The translations under genes and the position numbers were made by a program. The notes beneath the pieces are model-generated. The model was not told the origin of the DNA. It saw nothing but the letters and a program-made list of their open reading frames with translations, and did not search any database. Shown here in pieces: positions 44,782 through 54,208 of a stretch of 64,000 bases of DNA (position 1 is the first letter of the stretch; every line of letters begins with the position of its first letter). The DNA is from CAZZCU01 sp964652825. GTDB taxonomy: Bacteria > Bdellovibrionota_B > Oligoflexia > Oligoflexales > CAZZCU01. The stretch spans positions 1 through 64,000 of the forward strand of contig CAZZCU010000015.1 of NCBI GenBank assembly GCA_964652825.1, given 5' to 3'.

Positions 44782-45545
44782 TACCTCCAGCGTTGCGAAT
44801 CAAGAACGACATTGGTGAAAAATAAAAATACCGACGTGAACAGGATAAAGTACAAAACACTGCTGACCGATATGACGCCTTTGAAGAAATTATCCAGGTG
44901 AGTCGTGGATGCCAGATATTTAAAAATTTCTTCCATGATGCCGCCACCGGAAATATTAGGCGCGATCCAGCTGAGAATTAACAGCAGAAACAAACCAAAC
45001 ATAGTGAACAAGAATGCCATGAATTGATTGGAGGTCATGGAAGAAACCCACAGACCAAAAGCCAATTGTGAGCAAATCAAGAGGAACAAACCCAAATAGG
45101 CGGCAAATACCGGTCCGGGATCGGGATTACCATAAATAAACGTGAATAATGGAAACGCCGCCGAAGCCAATAATACTAAGGCCATTAAGCCGGCAGTGGC
45201 GAGGAATTTGCCAAGTACGATTTGCGATGCCGAAATCGGTGAGGTGACTAACAACCGCAATGATTGTGTGCGTTTTTCCTCGGCAAACGACGCCATGGTT
45301 ACAGCTGGAATCACCAGTAACAGAATGAAATGCAGGTTATAAAAAAGTGCTTTTAACAGTTGCTCCAGCGTCGGCGCCTGGCCGCCCATTTGGGGAGCGC
45401 TCGCCTGCATTTCGTTGAAAGTGTGAACGAAGGAATTAAAAAACACGCCCATAAAAATCAGAAAGAACCAGAATATTGCCGCACCGCGCGGCGAGGCGAA
45501 AAAACTTTTCATATCACGTTTAGCGATAGTAAGTGCAGCTCCCAT
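44781..45545 (-). CDS. ABC-2 type permease (GldF-like)
   Basis: 254 residues, six membrane helices. The start AKRDMKSFFASPRGAAIFWF and the loop MASFAEEKRTQSLRLLVTSPISASQIVLGK are typical of GldF/NosY-like ABC-2 permeases. It forms the channel with the ATPase encoded upstream. Its last base overlaps the GldG-like start. Confidence 0.92.
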   Translation of the reverse strand: MGAALTIAKRDMKSFFASPRGAAIFWFFLIFMGVFFNSFVHTFNEMQASAPQMGGQAPTLEQLLKALFYNLHFILLLVIPAVTMASFAEEKRTQSLRLLVTSPISASQIVLGKFLATAGLMALVLLASAAFPLFTFIYGNPDPGPVFAAYLGLFLLICSQLAFGLWVSSMTSNQFMAFLFTMFGLFLLLILSWIAPNISGGGIMEEIFKYLASTTHLDNFFKGVISVSSVLYFILFTSVFLFFTNVVLDSQRWR

Positions 45546-45571
45546 AAATTCTCCTCAGAGGCAAATACGTT

Positions 45572-46492
45572 TTATTTGGTTAATTGGAAGAAGACTTCTT
45601 CGAGGCTTTTGGTTTTTGCGGCGATCTCACGCAAGCCGTAACCACCATCAAGTACCGTGCGTGCTACCTGGTCGATGGGTGTTGCAACGGTATCGATGGT
45701 GAAATCCAGGCGATTGTCTTCGTTGTCGCTTGCCTTGACTTGTGAGACGCCGGGAATCTTGCTGAGCACATCACGCAATTTGGGGCCGTCTTTTTGTACC
45801 GAGAGGAAGTACTGTCGCGTGCTGCCCAGGTGCGAGACCAACTCATCATAGGTACCTTGTTGGACGATGCGACCTTGGTGAATAATGACGATGTGATCGC
45901 AGGTATTTTGAACTTCTGACAAAATATGCGAACTCAGAATAATAGTATGTTGTCCGGCCAGAGATCGAATCAGATCGCGAATATGGACGATTTGATTGGG
46001 ATCCAGTCCTTCGGTTGGTTCGTCGAGAACCAGGACTTCCGGATCATGAACGATAGCTTGTGCCAGTCCGACTCGCTGGCGGAAGCCTTTTGATAAATTG
46101 CCGATGATGCGCCGACGAACATCTCCCAGCGACAACTTGTCGACCGTATCGTTCACGCGTCGCGCTATGTCGGGGCCAGGTATTTTATGAAGACGGGCGG
46201 CGTACTCAATGTACTCCTCGACGATCATATCATTATATAGGGGGGGCTCGTCTGGCAGATAGCCGAGGCGGCGTTTCGCTTCCTCGGGTTGAGCGGTGAT
46301 ATCATAGCCGGCAATTTTGGCTTCGCCTTGATCCGTACCGATACAGCCGCACAAAATATCCATCGTGGTTGTCTTGCCGGCGCCGTTGGCACCGAGAAAA
46401 CCAACGATCTGGCCTTTATCGACTTTAAAGGTGACATCCGACAGTGCTTGAATGTCACCGTAACGCTTGGACAGTCCTGTGACTTCGATCAT
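45572..46492 (-). CDS. ABC transporter ATPase (GldA-like)
   Basis: 306 residues. Walker A is GANGAGKTT, the signature LSKGFRQRVGLAQ, Walker B VLVLDEPTEGLD and the switch His in LSSHILSEV. The last 80 or so residues form the beta-rich extension common in ABC-2 exporters. It powers the permease and is the first gene of the operon. The substrate of the system is unpredicted. Gliding involvement is a family association only, not shown here. Confidence 0.95.
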   Translation of the reverse strand: MIEVTGLSKRYGDIQALSDVTFKVDKGQIVGFLGANGAGKTTTMDILCGCIGTDQGEAKIAGYDITAQPEEAKRRLGYLPDEPPLYNDMIVEEYIEYAARLHKIPGPDIARRVNDTVDKLSLGDVRRRIIGNLSKGFRQRVGLAQAIVHDPEVLVLDEPTEGLDPNQIVHIRDLIRSLAGQHTIILSSHILSEVQNTCDHIVIIHQGRIVQQGTYDELVSHLGSTRQYFLSVQKDGPKLRDVLSKIPGVSQVKASDNEDNRLDFTIDTVATPIDQVARTVLDGGYGLREIAAKTKSLEEVFFQLTK

Positions 46493-46621
46493 GCGTTATC
46501 CTCCCGAAAAAGTAAGACTCTTGAATAGCTACGTATCTTATCTGTGAGCGGGTTTTAGTCAAGTTTTCCGTAGTGGTACAATGTCTGATACGGTTCGATT
46601 GTTTGCCTAGACGGTGTGGTG

Positions 46622-47758
46622 ATGATGCGATTTGTGCTGATGGGTGCTGGGTTGCTGATGCCAGTTATAGTGGCCTCGGTAAGCCTCGCACAAACATTAG
46701 AGCTTGGTAAGGAGTGCCCACCGCAAGGCTTTTACCGGGACGATCAAGGCAAATGCCGTTATGCGATACCTTATCGATCCGGTATCGGCAGTCATAACGG
46801 GCATTGGCTGCCGCTTGCGAGTGAAGATCAGGCGTTGGATCCGCGACAAATCGATCTGGGCAGATTTTTATTTTTTGATCCGGTGTTATCTCGTGATCGC
46901 GATCTTTCCTGTGCCCATTGTCATGATCCTAGGGCGGGACTTAGTGATGGCCAGCGCCGGGCGGTAGGTGCCGGCGGGCAGGGTGTTGGCAGGAATCGGA
47001 GCGGCGATAATCGACTGTCGCATAACACTCCGGGTCTGTGGAACACCGGCTTTCAGGAGCGTTGGTTCTGGGATGGGCGCGCTACCAGTTTGGTCGAGCA
47101 GGCGTCCGGCCCCTTGTTCTCGTCGGTGGAAATGAATGCAACACCCGCATTGATCGAAGAGCGTTTGAATGCGTTGCCGCTATACCAGCGCTTTTTTCAA
47201 CGGGCGTTTGTCACCCGTTGGCGCGGTAAAATCACCGTAGCGATGGTCTTGGAGGCATTGAGCGTCTTTGAAAGCTCTTTGGTAAGCTTTAATAGTCGCT
47301 ATGATCACTATGTTTTGGGCGACGCCAGCGCTTTAACAGAACAAGAAAGAGCTGGTTTTGGTTTATTCCGTTCGTTTCTGACCAGATGTTCCGAATGTCA
47401 CACACCACCGCTGTTCACCAATCAGCAACGTCTGTTCATTGGTGTTCCCGAGCCTGAGGGCATGGACCCCAATTTGACCGTCAAAGTTCCCAGCCTGCGC
47501 AACCTGAGCAGATCGGCGCCTTATATGCATGCCGGGCAATTTGCCACACTGGAAGAGGTAGTCGAATTTTATAACGACGGCGGCGGTCGTTCGTTGGGTG
47601 TTGAGCCGCGTGGGCGCATTCACTGGCATGTGCGTCCGATTGGGCTATCGATAAGTGAGCAACAGGCATTGGTAGCATTTTTGCGCAGTTTGGACGATTC
47701 ATCTGCTAAAATTGAAATTCCGGAACACTTGCCATCAGGTCTTAGACCTATGCAATAG
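46622..47758 (+). CDS. Di-heme cytochrome c peroxidase family protein
   Basis: 378 residues from ATG 46622 (two GTG codons and another ATG lie within 10 nt). A signal peptide ends near SLAQ. Counting from GTG 46616, the two heme sites are CAHCH at 99-103 and CSECH at 258-262. Supporting blocks are LGRFLFFDP, TPGLWNTGFQERWFWDGRA and the PYMHAGQFATLEEVVEFYNDG end typical of the MauG/CcpA group. It reduces hydrogen peroxide or oxidises a protein partner in the periplasm. The beta-helix cytochrome gene starts about 8 nt later, so they form an operon. TACAAT at 46577-46582 may be the -10 box. Confidence 0.9.
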   Translation: MMRFVLMGAGLLMPVIVASVSLAQTLELGKECPPQGFYRDDQGKCRYAIPYRSGIGSHNGHWLPLASEDQALDPRQIDLGRFLFFDPVLSRDRDLSCAHCHDPRAGLSDGQRRAVGAGGQGVGRNRSGDNRLSHNTPGLWNTGFQERWFWDGRATSLVEQASGPLFSSVEMNATPALIEERLNALPLYQRFFQRAFVTRWRGKITVAMVLEALSVFESSLVSFNSRYDHYVLGDASALTEQERAGFGLFRSFLTRCSECHTPPLFTNQQRLFIGVPEPEGMDPNLTVKVPSLRNLSRSAPYMHAGQFATLEEVVEFYNDGGGRSLGVEPRGRIHWHVRPIGLSISEQQALVAFLRSLDDSSAKIEIPEHLPSGLRPMQ

Positions 47759-47766
47759 GAGTGGAT

Positions 47767-49188
47767 ATGTATTCAGCCATAGTTGCCGCGGTTATCAGTG
47801 TTGTGATTGCTACGTTACCGGCGCTCGCCGCGGAGCATGTCGTCTCGAAAGGCGGCGTTATTCAGGAAGCGATTAAAGCCGCGGCTCCGGGCGATACGAT
47901 TATTGTGGAGCCTGGAATTTATAAAGAAGCTTTGCATATCGATAAACCCGATATCAAGTTGATCGGTAAGATTGTCGGCAAAGACTGGCCCATCCTTGAT
48001 GGCGAGGGCAAGCTGAATGATGGCATCATTGCTTCGGGCTCCGGTTTTAAAATCGAAAACTTTCATATCCGTCGTTATCGCGCTAATGGCGTGACTACGC
48101 AGGCGGCTAACAATGTCGAAATACGCCATCTGCTTGTTGAAAACACCGGCATATACGGAATTTACCCAACTTTGGGTACAAATATTCTGATCGAAGATAC
48201 GGTGACCTGGGGTATTGCGGATGCCGGAATTTATATCGGTATGTGCCATCATGTCGATGTCCGACGCAATGAAGTGTTTAAGAATGTTGCTGGGATCGAA
48301 GCGGAAAATTCCCACCACGTGTTAATCGAAAACAATTCTGTTTATGACAACAGTGCTGGTATTCTTGTATTTACGCTGCCGGAATTGCCGCGCAAGACGA
48401 GTGAGAACATCATTGTTCGTCGCAATTTTATCTTTGATAACAATCATCATAATTTCGGTGCACCTGGTTCTATTGTTGCCGCCGTCCCACCCGGCTCCGG
48501 GGTTATTGTTCTGGCCGCGGATCAGGTTAAGTTTGAGGATAACATTATCAGGCAAAATAGTTTTGGCGGCATTGTCATCGCCGATCACAGCACTATTCCC
48601 AATATGGCGGTTGATCCGCAGGTAGAGCCAAACTCGGATCACGTCATGGTGCTGCGTAATTTTTATCACGATAATGCGCGCAAGAATCTGCTCAACTTAT
48701 TGGTCTGGGGGCGTTTTTTATTGAAGCATGTTTTGAGCGGTTCGGCCCCCGAAGGCGCATCGGACATTTTGCCGAAAGGCGCTGATATTATCGCAACCAA
48801 AAAGGGTGTAGGTAATTGTCTTTTGGATCGCACGACCATGACCACTCTCGATGCCGAGCACTTGGAGGATTGTTCTCCGGATGCGTCGACTCGGGCGGTC
48901 ACAACGATGCTGATACCGTCGACAAGCGCACAGCAGTTTGGTAGCGGTGATTTAGGCGAGCAGACTTATGCAGCGGTGTGTGCTGGCTGTCATGCAATGA
49001 ATTATCAACTGATTGGCCCGCCGGTGAAAGAGATTCAGCAAAAGTATGCTGGAAACGCCGCTGGAATCGTGGGCTTTGCGAATAATCCCAAAGCCGTGCG
49101 GAGAAATTTTCCGCCGATGCCGCCACAGTCTTATCTGGGTGATGATAAATTAAAAGCCGTCGCGCATTACATGCTCAAAATGAAGTGA
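47767..49188 (+). CDS. Right-handed beta-helix protein fused to cytochrome c
   Basis: 473 residues from ATG 47767, preceded by AGGAG (GTG 47761 is the alternative). A signal peptide ends near ALAA. Residues 25-320 repeat short strands with Asn ladders (NVEIRHLLVENTGIYGIYP, NILIEDTVTWGIADAGIYIG, HVLIENNSVYDNSAGILV, FEDNIIRQNSFGGIVIADH). This is the parallel beta-helix seen in NosD-like and polysaccharide-acting proteins. The last 69 residues are a cytochrome c domain with CAGCH and a probable axial Met in FPPMPPQ. The fusion is unusual. It suggests a periplasmic redox protein that docks a carbohydrate or metal-binding scaffold to heme. Confidence 0.88.
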   Translation: MYSAIVAAVISVVIATLPALAAEHVVSKGGVIQEAIKAAAPGDTIIVEPGIYKEALHIDKPDIKLIGKIVGKDWPILDGEGKLNDGIIASGSGFKIENFHIRRYRANGVTTQAANNVEIRHLLVENTGIYGIYPTLGTNILIEDTVTWGIADAGIYIGMCHHVDVRRNEVFKNVAGIEAENSHHVLIENNSVYDNSAGILVFTLPELPRKTSENIIVRRNFIFDNNHHNFGAPGSIVAAVPPGSGVIVLAADQVKFEDNIIRQNSFGGIVIADHSTIPNMAVDPQVEPNSDHVMVLRNFYHDNARKNLLNLLVWGRFLLKHVLSGSAPEGASDILPKGADIIATKKGVGNCLLDRTTMTTLDAEHLEDCSPDASTRAVTTMLIPSTSAQQFGSGDLGEQTYAAVCAGCHAMNYQLIGPPVKEIQQKYAGNAAGIVGFANNPKAVRRNFPPMPPQSYLGDDKLKAVAHYMLKMK

Positions 49189-49193
49189 GCGTG

Positions 49194-51512
49194 TTATCGA
49201 TTTGCCGCGTCACCGGCAAAATTCCAGACAAAGTCGTCGGTAAAAACTGGCATATATCGTTTTTGCAACCAGCGTCGCTGTTGATTGCGATAAAATTTTG
49301 AGCCGACATGACCGGATTGTCCGATAGGAAAACTCCACGAGCTTTGGCGCGGGTCCTGAAGGTTCCATACTAAGCGTGTCGAAGCGCCCGAAGTCGGTTT
49401 CTCGACTTTAACAAGGTGCTCATGACCATACTGATCGATATCGCGAATTTTGAACAAGTTACCAATTATCGGGATGCGTCCTACAAATGGGTGTTGTCGT
49501 TGCCAGCGATTTGCGACGAAATAAGGCTGGCGCTGTTGCCGTGACTTGGCGATAACGCCGAGCAAGGTTGCTGCCAGATCAGCCTTGTTGATCCCGAAAG
49601 CCGCGAGTCCATGTTCCAATTGCAGAGTCTGAAGCAACCAGGCACGTTGCATGGCAAAATAATAGTTTGGTGAGGCATTCTCGGCTTGTAGATAGTGTGC
49701 CGCGATTCGCCGTGGCAATACATGCAACAGAAATTCCTCGACAGCCAATGCATCAGCAAACGCCTCGGGGTCCTGGCTGGCGCTACCAGACCAAGCGTGC
49801 CAGTTCTCGATATTGATATCCGGCGAAATTTTGCTGTCCGTTATTGCCGCAGCCAGCCACGTTAATAACTCTCGTCCAAACCTGCTCTCGTCATCCTGTT
49901 GCAGGTTCTGCATTTGCTCAACGCTGCCCTCGGATAAGTTGAGCAGAACCTTTTGGATACGTTCCTTGCGATCTTCGGTCGACCAGTTATGGCCGAATTC
50001 ATCCACCCAGATTCTTTCGTTGGCTGTTGCGATCGCTTCGCGCTTTTTATATTCGGGCCGCGCTGGCAACCATAGACGGCGGCGTGTCGATTGAGGCTCG
50101 AAGCCAAGCCACTCACCTTCGCTGGCTGCTCTTGGCCAGCGGCCACTGACTTTGCGTTTAATGCTTGTTCCCGAAGCGCGATAACCCATGCCACCGGCAT
50201 GATCGACGACGATAACGTTTTGCGCAGGCACCGTCATTTGATCGAGACTCGCATTGACCTCCGCCCAGGTTTTGGCTTGATTCAACGCGATAGTTGGCAT
50301 GTTCAACATGCCGCTTTTCAATGGCAACCATTGTCGACTGGCCCAGCGCTCATCGAGGTTTGCTCGTTTGAGCAGCGGTCCTCTGTGTGTTTTTCGCACG
50401 TCCACGACAACATCTTTTTGGCCTTTGACTTTGATAGTTCGTTGTTGGATTTCTATCGATCGCCATTGTTTTTTGCCGGCGCTAATTTTTGCGACATATT
50501 GTGTGGCGTCAGCGTTGATTTCTTCAAGCAGGAAGTCATCCACGTCTTCGCCAACATTGGTGAATGCCCAGGCGAGATGAGGATTCATGCCCAATGTGAT
50601 GCCTGGCACGCCTGGGAGAGCAACGCCAACGACCCAGTCGTTTGCCGAGACGCGCAGACGCATGGCATACCATAACTGCGGCACCTGATAGCCAAGGTGC
50701 GGATCGTTGGCCAAAAAATAGCCGCCCGGCCCACGCCATGCCCAACTATTGCTGCCATAGAAAATCTCGGTGGGAGTGGAGATCGGTTGTTCCGCCCATT
50801 CGCTCGCCTGCAGCGGCGTAGCTGGCAAGAAATGTTGGCGTGTCGGTAGCGGCGCTGGTTGCGCCTTGCGTTCTTTAAACAGTGGTTGATTCCATGGATG
50901 AGTATTTGGGAAAAGAAAATTCTCCCAGTCTTTTGGCAGATTGCGTCGCCAAATCCACTGCTGAGCTTCGCGGAACGCTGTAGTGGCGAGGGTGTCCGAC
51001 ATGTTCATCAAAATCAGCAAGCTGTCGCGACACTCCCACGGCTCCGCTGTCACGCGTAGCAAAACGTACTCCATGCTCCATCGTTTTGGATGCGCCTCGA
51101 TGAAACGATTGACGCCGCGAGCAAATGCGTCGCAAAAAATCCGTTGATTTTGTGCCAGTGCATCCGCTGCTTCGGTGGCCGCGTCATACCAACCTTCGAG
51201 GACGCGATCACTGTCGGATTTAAGTGATGCTGGACCGAACCATTCGCTCAACCGTCCCGCTGCTTGACGACGCATGACGTCCATCTGCCATAGTCGTTCA
51301 CTGGCGACAATGTAGCCTTGGAGTTCGATCAACTGCGGCCAGTCTGGTGCTTCAAGCGTAGGAATTCCCTGATCGTCAAATTTTACCGTTTGCTCACCAG
51401 TAAATTTGGTTTCGAGGTTGCGGTAGGAGATCGTTTGGCGTTTCAAGAACCACATACCGCCGCCAGTAACGCCGCAAATGAAAATGACAAGGATGACAAA
51501 AAAATGGCGCAC
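49194..51512 (-). CDS. Penicillin acylase family Ntn-hydrolase
   Basis: 772 residues. An N-terminal membrane or signal helix spans residues 3-23. Autocatalytic cleavage would expose Ser254 in FYGSNSWAW, giving an alpha chain of about 230 residues and a beta chain of about 518. YFLANDPHLGYQVPQLWYA directly after it is the family hallmark. LPGVPGITLGMNPHLAWAFTN and VDHAGGMGYRASG also fit. Such periplasmic enzymes cleave amides, including beta-lactam side chains and acyl-homoserine lactones. The native substrate is unknown. Its stop lies 5 nt from the convergent cytochrome gene. Confidence 0.92.
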   Translation of the reverse strand: MRHFFVILVIFICGVTGGGMWFLKRQTISYRNLETKFTGEQTVKFDDQGIPTLEAPDWPQLIELQGYIVASERLWQMDVMRRQAAGRLSEWFGPASLKSDSDRVLEGWYDAATEAADALAQNQRIFCDAFARGVNRFIEAHPKRWSMEYVLLRVTAEPWECRDSLLILMNMSDTLATTAFREAQQWIWRRNLPKDWENFLFPNTHPWNQPLFKERKAQPAPLPTRQHFLPATPLQASEWAEQPISTPTEIFYGSNSWAWRGPGGYFLANDPHLGYQVPQLWYAMRLRVSANDWVVGVALPGVPGITLGMNPHLAWAFTNVGEDVDDFLLEEINADATQYVAKISAGKKQWRSIEIQQRTIKVKGQKDVVVDVRKTHRGPLLKRANLDERWASRQWLPLKSGMLNMPTIALNQAKTWAEVNASLDQMTVPAQNVIVVDHAGGMGYRASGTSIKRKVSGRWPRAASEGEWLGFEPQSTRRRLWLPARPEYKKREAIATANERIWVDEFGHNWSTEDRKERIQKVLLNLSEGSVEQMQNLQQDDESRFGRELLTWLAAAITDSKISPDINIENWHAWSGSASQDPEAFADALAVEEFLLHVLPRRIAAHYLQAENASPNYYFAMQRAWLLQTLQLEHGLAAFGINKADLAATLLGVIAKSRQQRQPYFVANRWQRQHPFVGRIPIIGNLFKIRDIDQYGHEHLVKVEKPTSGASTRLVWNLQDPRQSSWSFPIGQSGHVGSKFYRNQQRRWLQKRYMPVFTDDFVWNFAGDAANR

Positions 51513-51527
51513 TAAAAATGCTCGCGA

Positions 51528-52544
51528 TTAAACGGATGGTGATTTGCGTTTGGATGGACGGATGCCACCCAATAACCCTACGGCTTGTTGAATTTCAGTC
51601 ATCTTCTGCTCGGCGATAAGGCGCGCGCGCTCAGAGCCTTCTTGAATCACTGCACGCAGATGCTCCGGTCGTTGGCGTAGCTGCAGATATTGATCACGCA
51701 TTGGACCAAAGACGGCGATTATTTTTGCCAATAAATCTTGTTTGGCGTGACCATAACCATAGCCGCCGGCGCGGTATTTGGCAGCCATTTCCTGGGCTTC
51801 TTGCTTAGAGGCAAGCAGTGAGTATAGTTTGAACACCGTACAGGCATCCGGATCTTTGGCATCATTTAGACCTTTGGCATCGGTAACGATGCCCATGATT
51901 TGTTCCTTCCACTGCTTGTCGGTGGCAAAGATAGAGACAACGTTGCCTTTCGACTTACTCATTTTTTGGCCATCGCGACCTGGTACCAGAGCCACGGCCT
52001 CGGATATCAGGGGTTCAGGGACAGTTAAGACATCCCCGTAACGATTGTTAAAGCGTTGCGCCATGTCTCGGGTCATTTCCAGATGCTGCTTTTGATCCTG
52101 ACCGACGGGAACGATCGTCGCATCATAGAGCAAGATATCGGCAGCCATAAGAATCGGATAGTTAAAGACGCCCATGTTGACGTCATTGCCTTTTGCCTGG
52201 GCATCCTTAAAGGAGTGAGCGCGTAGCATCATCCCGTAAGAAGCCTGGCAGCCAAGCATCCAGGACAGTTCAGCAGTCTGGGGAACGGTGGATTGTGCAT
52301 AAAAAACTGCGCGTTTGGGGTCTAGTCCGCAGGCCAACATGGTGGCGACTATATCCAGGCTGAGCTCGGTCATCTGATCCTTGTTAATGGGACCATTGAG
52401 CGCATGCAGGTCGGCCAGGAAGAAAAACAGCTCGTACTTGTCCTGTAGCTGGATTGCCGGTCGAAAGGCACCGAAGTAATTGCCTAAATGCGGTGAGCCA
52501 GAGGGGCGTGTACCGGTCAGAACTCGTTGTTTTGCTTGGGGCAT
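51528..52544 (-). CDS. trpS: Tryptophanyl-tRNA synthetase
   Basis: 338 residues. The class I HIGH-type motif is PSGSPHLGNYFG and the KMSKS loop is GQKMSKSKGN. GQDQKQHLEMTRDMAQRFN is the dimer/ATP region. It charges tRNA-Trp in the cytoplasm. It is located 15 nt upstream of the penicillin acylase gene on the same strand, so read-through into the acylase is likely. Confidence 0.97.
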   Translation of the reverse strand: MPQAKQRVLTGTRPSGSPHLGNYFGAFRPAIQLQDKYELFFFLADLHALNGPINKDQMTELSLDIVATMLACGLDPKRAVFYAQSTVPQTAELSWMLGCQASYGMMLRAHSFKDAQAKGNDVNMGVFNYPILMAADILLYDATIVPVGQDQKQHLEMTRDMAQRFNNRYGDVLTVPEPLISEAVALVPGRDGQKMSKSKGNVVSIFATDKQWKEQIMGIVTDAKGLNDAKDPDACTVFKLYSLLASKQEAQEMAAKYRAGGYGYGHAKQDLLAKIIAVFGPMRDQYLQLRQRPEHLRAVIQEGSERARLIAEQKMTEIQQAVGLLGGIRPSKRKSPSV

Positions 52545-52641
52545 AGGTCCATTCTTCGTAAAACCTCAAAATTAGCACTATAGGAGATTTATGTATAGAT
52601 CCGGTATTTTACCGACGTAAACCACTGCGGGACTTCTTTCT

Positions 52642-52668
52642 TTGAGTATTGGAATTTGCTAATATAAT
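52642..52668 (+). promoter_or_regulatory. Predicted promoter of ihfA
   Basis: TATAAT at 52663-52668 is a perfect -10 box. TTGAGT at 52642-52647 is a -35 candidate with a short 15-nt spacer. The element lies about 95 nt upstream of the ihfA-like ATG. Confidence 0.55.
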
Positions 52669-52761
52669 TAACAAGTTCATGGTTTTACGAGATGCTTAAG
52701 AAGACGCTCACCGCGCGCGACCCTGAATGCTTTGCAGGTGAGAATATCCGAGGAGACAAAG

Positions 52762-53064
52762 ATGCCGGAAATGACACTGACTAAAGATGCTCTCATTGAA
52801 ATGATCCGTGATAAAGTCGGATACCCTGTTAACGAAGCCAAGGAAATCCTTGAGATTATTCTTGAAGAGATCAAAGCGAAACTGGAAGAAGGCAAAGAGG
52901 TGAAAATCTCTGGTTTTGGCAAGTGGTCGGTGAAAGAGAAGCGTTCTCGGCCAGGTCGCAATCCGCATACTGGAGATAAGATTGAGATTTCGGCGCGTCG
53001 CGTTGTGACTTTTAGTCCTTCGGACAAATTACGAGACGCCGTCAATAAGCGCTTTGAGGGTTGA
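52762..53064 (+). CDS. ihfA: Integration host factor alpha-like DNA-bending protein
   Basis: 100 residues from ATG 52762, which has GAGGAG 7 nt upstream. The frame opens to 52732, but that part lacks a ribosome site. The alpha-type DNA-binding arm reads RPGRNPHTGDKIEISARRVV, and VKISGFGKW is the core. It bends DNA for replication, recombination and transcription. HU proteins share the fold, but the arm favours IhfA. A terminator follows, so it is monocistronic. Confidence 0.92.
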   Translation: MPEMTLTKDALIEMIRDKVGYPVNEAKEILEIILEEIKAKLEEGKEVKISGFGKWSVKEKRSRPGRNPHTGDKIEISARRVVTFSPSDKLRDAVNKRFEG

Positions 53065-53112
53065 GAGCCAGCATTAAGCATCTCGGCTGGTTTCATTGAT
53101 GATCGAATATTT

Positions 53113-53142
53113 AAAAAGCGGGCTGATGAAGCCCGCTTTTTT
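53113..53142 (+). terminator. Strong intrinsic terminator after ihfA
   Basis: A 12-bp perfect stem, AAAAAGCGGGCT with AGCCCGCTTTTT, around a 5-nt loop and ending in six T. The A-tract upstream could also allow termination on the opposite strand. Confidence 0.92.
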
Positions 53143-53216
53143 ATTGGAATGCGGCCATGAGTCCGCTACTTTTCTAATCTAATATTGCAACAAGTGAAGG
53201 TGGGGTTTGCATCGCG

Positions 53217-53795
53217 ATGCGATTGACCAGAATCTATACAAAAACTGGTGACAAGGGTTCCACCATGCTCGCCAGCGGTGAGTTTGTTGGTAAAGATGAT
53301 CTTCGTATTGAAGCCTACGGCGTCGTTGATGAATTAAACGCTGTTGTCGGATTGTTGCATGATGAGATCGTGCGTTTGAATAACGAAGCACTTGCTGAGG
53401 CGCGTCTGGGTTTGCGACGCATTCAAAATGAATTGTTCGATGTGGGCGGTGAATTATCGACGCCTCTGGATCATCTCAATATCGACCGGCAACAGATCAT
53501 CAGGCCGCCGCAGATCGAGCGTTTGGAAAAAGAGATCGATAAAATGAATGCCAGCTTGAAGCCGCTCGAAAATTTCGTTTTGCCGGGCGGACATCCAGTA
53601 AATTCTTTTGCGCATATCTGTCGTACGGTCTGCCGTCGTGCGGAACGAGCCGTCGTTCGTCTTAGTCGCATTGCTCCCGTTCGCTCCGAGGTTGTGATTT
53701 ATCTTAATCGCTTGAGTGATTGGTTTTTTGTTCTTGGCCGTGACTTGAGCGCACGTTTGGGTGTGGTTGAGGTATTATGGGAGCAGCGCAAGTGA
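53217..53795 (+). CDS. Cob(I)alamin adenosyltransferase, PduO type
   Basis: 192 residues. The ATP-binding N-terminus is RIYTKTGDKGSTML and the late helix has SFAHICRTVCRRAERAVVRL, both diagnostic for PduO-type enzymes. It adds adenosyl from ATP to cob(I)alamin. Together with QueG this indicates use of cobalamin. No cobalamin riboswitch is visible in the 70 nt upstream. It overlaps the next gene by 19 nt. Confidence 0.94.
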   Translation: MRLTRIYTKTGDKGSTMLASGEFVGKDDLRIEAYGVVDELNAVVGLLHDEIVRLNNEALAEARLGLRRIQNELFDVGGELSTPLDHLNIDRQQIIRPPQIERLEKEIDKMNASLKPLENFVLPGGHPVNSFAHICRTVCRRAERAVVRLSRIAPVRSEVVIYLNRLSDWFFVLGRDLSARLGVVEVLWEQRK

Positions 53796-54208
53796 CGTCA
53801 TTGTCGGAGCTGCTGCGTAAGTCTTATGTGCGGCTGTGTTTGCTTCTGTTGTTATTGTTGCCGTCGCTGGGGGTTGCTTTCTGGACAGTAGCCCCGTCGG
53901 TAAAAGCTGTTGTCGCCGCTTATATGATCACGCCGGTTGCCATGCCCGGGCAGCCGTTTGACGACCTGGGTTGGGTTGATTTTCGTCGTCAGTTGCAAAA
54001 GCATTTTTCCAGCTATGGCTTATATATACCGATGGAAGATATAATTATTTCTGATGCGGATTTGGTGGGTCAGGAGTTGCCGCAATTCATGCGCGCCGCG
54101 TGTGGTGACGGCTTGTTGTACGTTTGGATTCCGCTGAAAATGCGACTACCGGTTTACGGTAGTGTCGTTTGGGATTGGTGCTGGGTACCTAAAGTTGCGA
54201 GGACTTAA
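53777..54208 (+). CDS. Small membrane-anchored protein of unknown function
   Basis: 143 residues. A leucine-rich signal-anchor helix (LCLLLLLLLPSLGVAFW) at about 20-37 is followed by about 100 periplasmic residues. These carry many aromatics and two late Cys-containing segments (RAACGDGLLYVWIPLK, VVWDWCWVPKV). I recognise no family. The 19-nt overlap with the adenosyltransferase gene and the direct junction with the next gene place it in the operon leading to pilB. Confidence 0.7.
   Translation: MGAAQVTSLSELLRKSYVRLCLLLLLLLPSLGVAFWTVAPSVKAVVAAYMITPVAMPGQPFDDLGWVDFRRQLQKHFSSYGLYIPMEDIIISDADLVGQELPQFMRAACGDGLLYVWIPLKMRLPVYGSVVWDWCWVPKVART

Noticed and set aside
53148..53216. Cobalamin riboswitch before the adenosyltransferase gene
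   Set aside because: Only about 70 nt lie between the ihfA terminator and the start codon, too short for the aptamer, and no B12-box-like sequence was seen.
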